This document shows, piece after piece, positions 32,825 through 42,200 of a DNA stretch of 64,000 nucleotides (the stretch's first letter is position 1; every line of letters starts with the position of its first letter). This DNA comes from JBJXHC01 sp046160825 (GTDB lineage: Bacteria > Bacteroidota > Ignavibacteria > UBA10030 > UBA6906): contig JBJXHC010000114.1 in NCBI GenBank assembly GCA_046160825.1, positions 1-64,000 of the forward strand. Reading direction: 5' to 3'. The notes below the pieces were generated by a model that was not told where the DNA came from, made no database searches, and was given only the letters and a program-made list of their open reading frames with translations. The translations under genes were made by a program, and so were the position numbers.

Positions 32825-34480
32825 ATGGCGCAGATCGGTTCCGCATTTCAAAAGACCCCCGCGTTCCAGAAGAACGAAGAGGCCTATGGCAGACTCCTCG
32901 ACATCGTACACCAGCGCGCCGAGGCAGTGAAGCTTGGCGGCGGCAGGGTCGCCATCGAGAAACACCACCAGAAGGGCAAGCTTACTGCACGCGAGCGCAT
33001 CCAGAAACTCATCGACCCCGGAAGTTACTTCCTTGAAGTCGGACTCTTTACCGCGTTTGAGATGTATGAAGAATATGGCGGAGCGCCCTCATCGGGGACG
33101 GTCTTTGGGATCGGAAAGATTCACGGCCGCGAGGTCGTTATCGTCGCCAATGATGCCACGGTGAAAGCCGGGGCGTGGTTCCCGATTACCTGCAAGAAGA
33201 ACCTCCGCGCTCAGGAAATCTCCATGGAGAACCGGCTCCCCATCGTCTATCTGGTTGATTCGGCGGGCGTATTCCTGCCGCTACAGAGCGAGATCTTCCC
33301 CGATAAAGAACACTTTGGTCGCATCTTCCGGAATAACGCCGTCATGTCCTCCATGGGCATCACGCAGATTGCCGCCATCATGGGACCGTGTGTTGCCGGC
33401 GGTGCGTATCTGCCGATCATGAGCGACGAAGCGCTGATCGTAGATAAAACCGGGAGCGTGTTTCTCGCCGGTTCGCATCTCGTTAAAGCCGCCATTGGTG
33501 AGGAGATTGACAACGAGCTACTCGGTGGCGCAACGATGCACTGCGAGATCAGTGGCGTTACCGACCACAAGATGGCAAACGATGACGAGTGTCTCAAGAA
33601 AATCAGGAGCATCGTCAGCAAGCTTGGCTCCGGTCCGAAAGCCGGGTTTGATCGCATCGCTCCCGTTGCACCAAAGTTTGATGTGAAGGAACTTCACGGC
33701 GTCATGCCCGTTGATCGTTCCAAGCAGTATGATATGTACGAAGTCCTTGCCCGCATCATAGACGGCAGTGAGATGGATGAGTACAAAGCAGGATTCGGCA
33801 AGTCGATTGTTACCGGCTACGCCCGCATCGACGGCTGGGCTGTCGGCATTGTTGCCAATCAGCGCTCGGTGGTGAAGACGAAGAAAGGCGAGATGCAGGT
33901 GGGCGGAGTGATTTACAGCGACAGCGCCGATAAAGCCGCCCGTTTCATTCTGAACTGCAACCAGAAACGGATTCCGCTCGTGTTTTTCCAGGATGTCACC
34001 GGATTCATGGTCGGGAGTCGTGCCGAACAGGGTGGCATTATCAAAGATGGAGCGAAGATGGTGAACGCCGTCGCCAACAGCGTGGTACCCAAGTTCACGT
34101 TCATGGTGGGCAACAGTTATGGTGCGGGCAACTATGCCATGTGCGGCAAGGGATACGACCCGCGCTTGATTTATGCCTGGCCCAGCGCGCAGATTGCGGT
34201 GATGGGAGGGAAGCAGGCAAGCGAAACGCTTCTCGCAATCAAAGTGCAACAAATGGAAAAAGGCGGGAAGCATATCAGCAAGGAAGACCAGGGGAAACTG
34301 CTTGCCGAAATCCAGCAGCGCTACGAGAAGGAAACCGATCCGTTCTTCGCCGCGGCACGACTCTGGGTGGATGGCATTATTGATCCGGTCGAAACACGCT
34401 CTATCGTTTCCACCGGTATTGCCATGGCGGCAAACAATCCGAACATTCCCCCGTTCAATCCGGGGGTGATACAGACGTGA
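32825..34480 (+). CDS. Acyl-CoA carboxylase carboxyltransferase (beta) subunit
   Basis: The 551-residue product has the two crotonase-fold halves of carboxyltransferases. IYLVDSAGVFLPLQSEIFPDKEHFGRIFRNNA is the pattern of 3-methylcrotonyl-CoA carboxylase beta subunits rather than propionyl-CoA carboxylase, and GGAYLPIMSDEALIV and the biotin-acting NSYGAGNYAMCG segment are present. With an acyl-CoA dehydrogenase upstream this suggests leucine degradation (isovaleryl-CoA to 3-methylglutaconyl-CoA), but propionyl or geranyl specificity cannot be excluded. The biotin carboxylase/biotin carrier subunit is not in the window. It is the last gene of the long plus-strand run. Confidence 0.92.
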   Translation: MAQIGSAFQKTPAFQKNEEAYGRLLDIVHQRAEAVKLGGGRVAIEKHHQKGKLTARERIQKLIDPGSYFLEVGLFTAFEMYEEYGGAPSSGTVFGIGKIHGREVVIVANDATVKAGAWFPITCKKNLRAQEISMENRLPIVYLVDSAGVFLPLQSEIFPDKEHFGRIFRNNAVMSSMGITQIAAIMGPCVAGGAYLPIMSDEALIVDKTGSVFLAGSHLVKAAIGEEIDNELLGGATMHCEISGVTDHKMANDDECLKKIRSIVSKLGSGPKAGFDRIAPVAPKFDVKELHGVMPVDRSKQYDMYEVLARIIDGSEMDEYKAGFGKSIVTGYARIDGWAVGIVANQRSVVKTKKGEMQVGGVIYSDSADKAARFILNCNQKRIPLVFFQDVTGFMVGSRAEQGGIIKDGAKMVNAVANSVVPKFTFMVGNSYGAGNYAMCGKGYDPRLIYAWPSAQIAVMGGKQASETLLAIKVQQMEKGGKHISKEDQGKLLAEIQQRYEKETDPFFAAARLWVDGIIDPVETRSIVSTGIAMAANNPNIPPFNPGVIQT

Positions 34481-34626
34481 TGCAACTTCTGCCTTCATCA
34501 TTCCCTGCTCATTATTCGATATTCAAAAGAGAATAATGATTGTTGAAGAAGGAATGTTGAACGGCGAGGTCGGGCACGGCAAGAGGTTCTGTGGCTCGGT
34601 GCTGCAAAAATCCACCACCCCTCGAT

Positions 34627-34647
34627 CCCCTCCTCGATGAGGAGGGG
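34627..34647. repeat. Palindrome in the gene-free stretch before the IS
   Basis: CCCCTCCTC and GAGGAGGGG face each other around GAT (34627-34647). It is one of several GC-rich palindromes in the 34481-34889 stretch, which otherwise holds no credible coding region. Confidence 0.6.
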
Positions 34648-34688
34648 AGATGTTCAGGCGCGGGAATAGCCCCAAAGCGCGACTCTGA

Positions 34689-34816
34689 GGCTGTCCAATA
34701 AAGTAAGGAATGAGGTCGTGCCCACCATCCCACCACAATTCATTCTCCCCTCTCCGAGGGGAGAATCAAAGAGGGGTGCACTACAATTATGTGGGATGGT
34801 GCATTTTTAGACAGCC
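34689..34816. repeat. MITE-like element, about 128 bp
   Basis: Nested inverted repeats define this segment: terminal GGCTGTC (34689-34695) with GACAGCC (34810-34816), an inner CACCATCCCAC (34723-34733) with GTGGGATGGTG (34791-34801), and a central ATTCTCCCCTC/GAGGGGAGAAT (34742-34766). There is no coding region. The layout is that of a miniature inverted-repeat element mobilised by a transposase elsewhere; no clear target duplication was seen. The ends differ from those of the neighbouring IS481 element, so it is a separate family. Confidence 0.6.
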
Positions 34817-34889
34817 ACAATTTGGGGCGCTTTGAATTGAGCAAGAATATTTGCTATTCGCGACCTCATCCCCCGGCCCCTTCTCCTTG

Positions 34890-36170
34890 TGTATAGACTG
34901 GGGAGATGGTAAACACTTGTTCGGAGACATGGTAAACACCTAATTGGACATGATCATCAATCAATCGGAGATTGGTCATGCCCTGGAAAGCGGTGTCCGC
35001 CATGTCATTACGTTTAGAATTTGTTCGTCTTGCTATGAATGAATCATCAAATATACGATCCTTGTGTCGTCGGTACGCAATCAGTCCGAAGACCGGTTAT
35101 AAATGGATTGATCGCTACCGTGAAGCTGGCGCCAAAGCGTTGGAGGATCGTTCCCGCCGTCCTCACTACAGTCCGTGTCAGACAGCCCCGGGTGTTGAGC
35201 AAATGATTCTTCGTTTGCGGGAGAAGCATCCGGCGTGGGGTGCTCGCAAGCTTCGAGCCCGATTGCTGATGCAGGGCTATGGAGAGTTGCCAAGCATCAG
35301 TACGATTACCACCATCTTACATCGTCATGGTTGTATCAACCCGGTTGATACTAAGAAGCACCAACCGTATCAACGCTTTGAGGCAACTGAACCGAATCTC
35401 CTTTGGCAAATGGATTTCAAAGGAGACTTTCCGATGTTGCACGGACGCTGCTATCCATTAACTGTGTTGGATGATTACTCTCGTTTTTCTTTGGGCCTGG
35501 TTGCATGCTCAAATCAGCGCCGGGAGACCGTCCAGGAACACCTCATCGTCACATTTCGCCGTTATGGATTGCCTCAGCGCATACTGACGGACAACGGTGG
35601 CCCATGGGGCAGTTGTGGTCATGAGGCCTATACTGAGCTTGGTGTCTGGATGATCCGTCTTGGTATCAGTCTCAGTCACTCTCGCATTTGTCATCCACAA
35701 ACTCTGGGGAAGGACGAGCGTTTTCATCGTACATTGAAAGCGGAGGTCATTGCTGCTCGTTCCTTCGAGTCCACAGATCACTGCCAGGATACCTTCGATG
35801 CTTGGCGGACCATGTACAACTTTGAGCGACCTCATGAAGCGCTCGCAATGGCTGTACCTGCAAGTCGGTATTCCCATAGCCCACGTGAGTATCCAGAAAG
35901 TTTACCTCCCTTCGACTATGGTCGTCATGATATTGTTCGCAAAGTCCAAGCAAAAGGAGAAATCTCATTTCACGGCAAAGAGTTCAAGGTCGGAAAAGCT
36001 TTCCGCGGGTATCACGTTGCCGTTCGACCTACCACCACCGATGGCACATTCAACGTCTTTTTCTATCATGAACACATTGCACAAATCTCTCTTAACAACG
36101 ATATTCTTGAAACCTAAACGTGTAAACCATGTCCCCGAACACCCGTTAACTATCTCTCCGGGTCTATACA
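34890..36170 (+). mobile_element. IS481-family insertion sequence
   Basis: The element is bounded by imperfect inverted repeats that start TGTATAGAC (34890-34898) and end GTCTATACA (36162-36170). Similarity extends inward for about 50 bp, through GTTCGGAGACATGGTAAACAC on the left and its counterpart on the right. It contains one transposase gene filling most of its 1281 bp. The TGT...ACA ends fit IS481. Left flank CCCCTTCTCCT and right flank CCTCGCAGAGGAGGGGG look like two halves of one palindrome, with a possible CCT target duplication, so the IS appears to have inserted into a palindromic repeat. Confidence 0.85.
34978..36117 (+). CDS. IS481-family transposase
   Basis: The 379-residue product has an N-terminal helix-turn-helix (NIRSLCRRYAISPKTGYKWIDRY), a linker domain and an integrase-type catalytic core. 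The DDE triad is seen as QMDFKGDF, LTDNGGPW and GKDERFHRTL. The C-terminal part with NFERPHEALAM is typical of IS481/IS3 relatives. The ATG at 34978, with GGAG 9 bases upstream, gives a natural start. The frame is intact, so the element could still be active. It stops 87 bp before the C-terminus of the convergent giant secreted protein, and the IS end lies 34 bp from that stop. Confidence 0.95.
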   Translation: MPWKAVSAMSLRLEFVRLAMNESSNIRSLCRRYAISPKTGYKWIDRYREAGAKALEDRSRRPHYSPCQTAPGVEQMILRLREKHPAWGARKLRARLLMQGYGELPSISTITTILHRHGCINPVDTKKHQPYQRFEATEPNLLWQMDFKGDFPMLHGRCYPLTVLDDYSRFSLGLVACSNQRRETVQEHLIVTFRRYGLPQRILTDNGGPWGSCGHEAYTELGVWMIRLGISLSHSRICHPQTLGKDERFHRTLKAEVIAARSFESTDHCQDTFDAWRTMYNFERPHEALAMAVPASRYSHSPREYPESLPPFDYGRHDIVRKVQAKGEISFHGKEFKVGKAFRGYHVAVRPTTTDGTFNVFFYHEHIAQISLNNDILET

Positions 36171-36203
36171 CCTCGCAGAGGAGGGGGTGTTGGGAGGCGA
36201 TGT

Positions 36204-39200
36204 TTATTTCAGTAACACCATCTTCTGTGTTGCGATGGTGCGCAGACCTGCGTCATCCACACCCTGTGCCTGGATCTGGTAGAAGTACACGCCGGATGAC
36301 AGACCCGCTGCGTCGAACTGCACCAGGTTGTAGCCTTCCTCGAACTCTTCATTGTTGAAGAGTGTCGCTACTTCCTGACCCAACAGGTTGAAGATCTTTA
36401 CCGTTACCTGCGATGTCTCCAGCAACTGGAAGCTGATCGTCGTCGATGGGTTGAAAGGGTTCGGGTAGTTCTGATACAGCTTCGCTGCTACAGGGACACC
36501 CTCTGCATTCTCCCATTCCTCGTCAAGGAAGTCTTCTTCTTCACTCGACTCCACTTCATACGTCGTTGCTGCCATCGTCACCGGACGGAAGGCCACCGGC
36601 AGTTTCATGTACGGCACATCGTCAATCTCCACCTGGCCCAACAGTCTCAGCTTGCCAAGGATGAAGGTGGTATCCGTTTGCATGAAGCTTGCCGTATCCA
36701 GTACGCCAATGAATGCACGGTTGATTGCATACACCGCACTGTACAGGTCGTCATACTGATCGTAATTTGCACCCAAACTGTCGATCGGTGTATATCCTTG
36801 CCAGTACGTCATCATGCTATCGGCCTTCTCTGAGATTGCTTTCACTTCCATCTCATCGAATGCACTCGTGTCCACATCGAAGATCAACTCTCCGAAGCCT
36901 GCCGGTGTTTTCTCCATCTGGCTTGCGGCGATGTTCACCTTCAATGCCACCAGTTCTGCAAACAGATTATTCGGCGTCTTCTTCGAGTCGAGCTTCGTCG
37001 CCTGTTTCTTCATCTGCTTGCGTTTTTCCATACCCGGCGACAATGTTGAGTCGAGGCCGCGCGGACGGTGGGTTGCTGCATTGACCATGTGGTTGAACGT
37101 CTTGCTCTCAAGTGTCTTCTGCAAGGCATTGTAACCCTTGCCGAGGTTCTTCTTGAAATCCCACTTGGTCAATCGAATCCATGCATAGATGTTTGCGGAA
37201 TCCTTGACAGGGCTCCATTTCGGCTTCAACGGATCTGCCGGATTCTTCTTGAACATATAGCTCACACCAATCAATGCACCACCTGCGCTGTCGCCTGTGG
37301 ATGCGCCCGGTCCGAATCCGCCCTGTGCAACTGTCTCATCGAGCAGGTTGGCCCAGTTCGGCATAACAATCGGCTTGCCAGGTTTGGCGCGCTTGACTGA
37401 CTTGAGGAACTTCAGCTTGATCGGATCCTTTGCAATGATTGTATCAGGACTGATCGAGAGGAACTTCGGCGATGGGCCTACCGGTGTACCTGTTCCGCTC
37501 ACTGTCACTGTATCAGGCGAGGACTTCGAATTGCTGTACCACACGATGCTGGCATTCTGTGCAGTCACCAACGTCGGGCTGAATGTAATAACGTAATCCA
37601 CCGGAGCGCCGATGGTTGCTGTACCGTTCGGTGAAACACTGAACGATGCATCGCCATACACCACCACCGAGTCGATCACGAGAGCCGAGCCACCGAGATT
37701 GCTCACGGTAACCGTATCAGCGTCGCTTGTCGTTACCTGCACACTACCGAATGACACCGAGCTTTGATCCACTGCAAATGCAGATTGGATACCGTTGCCG
37801 CTCAGGTACATCACATCCGATGAGGAACCTGCGTTGTGGTAGAATGTAATCGTGCCTGTTTGCGGACCCGATACCGAAGGCGAGAACGATACCGTGAAGC
37901 ACGTATCTTCGCCTGCAAGAAGTGTGACTGGTCCGGAGAATGCTGTGGCAAATTCGCCGCCCCCAACAATCAGTGAATCAATCGTCAACGGTGCGTTGCC
38001 CGTGTTGGTGATGCACACGAGCGAGTCGCTGCTTTCGTTCTTCACCACATCACCGAATGCAAGTGAATCAAGAGCAGAGAATGCGGGTACGGGCGCAACA
38101 AAGGCCTCGCCGATAGCAAAGTCACTGAAGCTCGTTACGCCAAGAATTTTCGTACTCGTCGATGTGAGTGTGCTGACTGTCGGTAACGTCCACGTCGGAC
38201 TGTCGTACTTCCCGACAATAAAGCTCCCTGTACTGGCTCCGCCATCGACATCTGCGGAAACAAAATTAAACGTGATGTCGCTCGAACCTGTTGGTGAACC
38301 GGTGATAGTGTAATATCTGTTCACCGATTGTGCTCCATCAAGTCCTGATGTTGCAATATCCGGATGATCGCCCGCTGTAGTGGAGGCCGTTAATGAGAAT
38401 GAGCTAACATAGAGGGATCCCTCAACAAGAACCGGTGTGTACTTCGTGCTGTCGCCGATCTCGAAGAAGACTGCGCCGGGACCTGTCGCAACCGTCACAC
38501 TCGTCAGCGCCACCGTGACGGTCTTGGTCAGGTTACCGTTCACGTGTCCGGCAAGTCTTGTGAGTGATGCCGTCGGTGCGATCGTTACACTGTTTGCACC
38601 GGTGTGCAACGTGCCAAACTGTAAGCTGAGAGACGAGTCGATTGTGACCGAAGAGGTGAGCGCAACACCTGCACTGTTGGTGATCTGGATTTGTTTTACG
38701 TTTGCGGGAAGACCCGATCCGGTCTGCTGTGCGACGCTCCCTGAGTACGTGTATCTGCCTTGTGTGCTGAATGTTCTGGTTCCGGTCACTTGGACATCAC
38801 CCGTTGCACCTGAGGCCGTAAGGCCATCGGCGGAACGGCTGACGAGTCTTCCTCCAGGAGCAAGAACGAAGTTCCCCGCTCCGGAAATCGTCTGTCCGTT
38901 GCAATCAAAATATCCGCTGTCGATGAACGTAAACCCTGTCGCGATATTGACACTGTTCGCGGAAAGATCACGCATACCCGTGACATACACATTACCGAAG
39001 GTGTTCGTCGCCCCGGGATTGAAGACGCGCGGACTTCCCGCTGTGGGAATGAGTCGCAATGTATAGGCTCCGGCCCCTGCACCCATGGTACATGCACCGC
39101 CGTTGTTGATAAAGTCTTGTGTGACAATCACGGTTCCTGTTCCGGAACTATTGACACCGCGCAGTGTACCGCTTGCATTGATCGTCAAGCTGCCGCCGAC

Positions 39201-42200
39201 AAAAAGAGTTCCCGATCCGGCGCCGCCTGCGTTGGATGCAACGAGTGTACCGCTGTTGATGATGACATTGTTGAGCACAGTGATTGTCCGGACACTGGTA
39301 CCCGTACCACAACGCATTTCACCTGTACCGCCAAGGATCAGGTTACCGGCAATGACTGTCCCAATCGGAGGCGTGCCGTTTGCCGTGGAGTTCCAATTCA
39401 CGTGTCCGAAGGTGATGCCCGGTGCTGCACCGATGCTAAAGCCGGTGGCCGCGCCGTGGAATGTGTAGGTCGAAGTCGTGGCAAATGCCCACGGAGTACC
39501 ACCACCACCGGGAACGGGATTGAACAACGCCTGGCGTCCCTCGGCTCCTGACTGGATAGTGTATGTACCGGCAAGATTAAGCCGGAACGTTGCAATGTCC
39601 AACACGCCGCCGCTTTGCACCGTTGCTGCCGCGCATGTATCGTTCACCGTCAGCGTAACCGTGTGGCCGGTTGCGATAATTGCACTCTGCGATGGCAACG
39701 GAACTGCTCCGCCCACCCATGTGCCACCGACATTCCAATTGCCGCTCGCAGCAGAAGTAACCGTCGGGCCGAGAACGTTGATACTGTTGCTTGTTCCCTG
39801 CGATACGCCTGTGGCGTTTGCAAGTACCGTTCCCGTACCCGCTACGGATGAAGAAAGATTTGCCCACGATGCAACACCAGCGACCGGAGTCTGCGTCAAT
39901 CCGCCGACATCAGTCGAAGCGAGTGTGAATGTTCCGGAAGAAAGCGTGACTGCGTTTGCAAAATCAGCATCCGTGTTGCCGTTGGTATCCTGTGCTGCAA
40001 CGGCAACAGGCGCAAGGTTCGCCCCTGTCGGCGCGCTTGCCGCAGGCTGGTCGGTGAATGCGAGGTGCGTTGCTATAACATTGATCTTATTCTGCATGAT
40101 GTCCGAGGAAATTGCAGGGAACGCACTGAACTGCGAACTCGTGAGCGAGTTGCCGGCGGTGACGTTCGCATTCAACACTTCAAAACCGAAATGCTGGTTA
40201 TCCAGTACACCGCTGCCAAGAGGATCCTTCAGCGAAATGCGAACGGAAAGTGTTTTGTTGCCGCCGTCTGCAGCACTTGCACTAAACGCAGTGAAAATAA
40301 TGGAGGATGCACCCACGGTGCCGCTTGCAAGCTGTGTTGCACCGTCAAACAGATCGGCTGCAAGAATGGCATTCGACCAAGTCGGCACTTGATTCACACC
40401 GCTTTGTGTGAGCGACATTGCGACGAGTTCCGTCGGGAATGCATCCGCATCAATCGCACCGCCGCCATCGCGGAACGTTACCTGCCACACCTGTGTACCC
40501 GTTGATGAAGACAACGGCGACGCGTCGTTCACAATAGAGGAAATTGTTGTCGCCTCCGAGGAAGCAACTGCGACAACGTCTGAAGTTGTGGAAGCCGCAG
40601 TCACAAGCGGATGCGTCGCATCTGCCAGTGTCCAGCGTGAGAAACTCGTTACGCCGGACATCGTGGCGTAATTGATTCCGTTCGCCGTGCTCGCACCGGT
40701 CGTAAGCCATGTGGCGCCGAGGTCGGTCGAACGGTACGGTGAAAGTGTCCCTTCAACGTTCGTATTCATTTCTGCCACCGTATTGTCATAACGGAACACC
40801 ATCGTCACGTTCAATCCGGTGCTTGTTGCCGCGTTAATATCATAGTAGCGTTTGATGCTCTGGTTGCCCGCACCGGTTTGTGCTGTACCGGTAACACGGG
40901 TGATCGTCGTTGCACCAGGGACGGGACCTGTTACTGCATTCAGTTCCATGCCGATGCCGCCGAAGGTTTCATTCACGGCGTTTGCCGAAATTGTTCGCGC
41001 TGCTTCCACCGTGCCGTAGACGATCTTACCACCGCCGGTTTCACTCATGCTTCCTGTTGGGCCCAGTATCACCTTCTGGGAGCCGGTGTGGATCTTCCCG
41101 AATACTGTTAGCACCCCGTTGATCGTCACATCGTTCAGCAGGGAAAGTTCGGAATCGAAAACCACGAAAAGATTGTCCAGCGTCATCCCCCCTGTAGCAG
41201 AAAGCGACTGTGGCCCCGTTGCGTCGAAGACCAGAAGCCGACCGTTGGAGTTGAAGGTTGAAGACTGCGAGTAATTGCCGCGGACGTGCAGATCGCCTCC
41301 GCTCAGACTCGAAAGCGTTATCGTCCCTGAGTTCATAATGTCGCCGAAGATTACTACCTTATTGGACATCGCATTACCGACGCCGTTCATTGTAAATTCC
41401 GAACCGACATCAATCGTCAGATCGTTGGCCGCATGCCTCTGGAACTGAAAACCGCCGTTTGGCCCCATATCAAGCGTGGTGCTGTTCGAGATTTGAACGT
41501 TATTTGGAAAACCAGCGCCCCCGGTTGCGCTCCATTCTGCCCCACGCACGTAAGTGCCGCCAGTGGAATATGTCAATGTGGAACTTCCGCCGTAGGTCGG
41601 TGCGCCGGTGATGTAACCGCTGGCGTTCAAACGGAATGTTCCGTCAACGGTAAGGTTGCCGCCGTTGGTAATTCCTGCCGAAGTCTGGATGAGTGTGCTG
41701 ACGGTGCGTGCAGTGTTTATGCTGACGCCGCCCGTGTTTTGTACTGTAACGTTCGTGATCGGATTCGGCCACCAGACTGCATCGGCGTTCACGCCGTAGG
41801 ATGTAGTCCCGTTGAACACGAGCGTTCCGGTTGCATCATACGTGTACGAACCGGTGTTGCCGCCCCAGCCGCCTTCATTGATCTGGAATGAGCCGCCGTT
41901 CACCGCAACGACTCCACTTGCTGCAACCGATACGGTTCCCGCTGTGCTCAGAGTTCCGTTGACTGTTACATCTGTTCCTGTTCCGTTATCAACCGTAAGT
42001 GTGTTGCCGCTGTTGACGTGAAGTGTTCCGCCTGTGGCGACAGTAACCTGATCAACACTCACGCTCGCGGTTACTGTAACCGTGTGTGTGGCAAGAATAG
42101 TGACTGCATCATCTGCTGATGTTGGTGTGGCTGCCGCCGGATTCCATGAGCCGCCGCCGTTTGTGGAGACTTCCCACGTGCCAATGGCATTCCAGTCGCC

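Noticed and set aside
39478..40392. 304-codon plus-strand frame inside the giant anchor gene
   Set aside because: Antisense to a well-supported giant gene, rich in Pro/Val/Thr as expected from the reverse of Ser/Thr/Gly-rich coding; no motifs.
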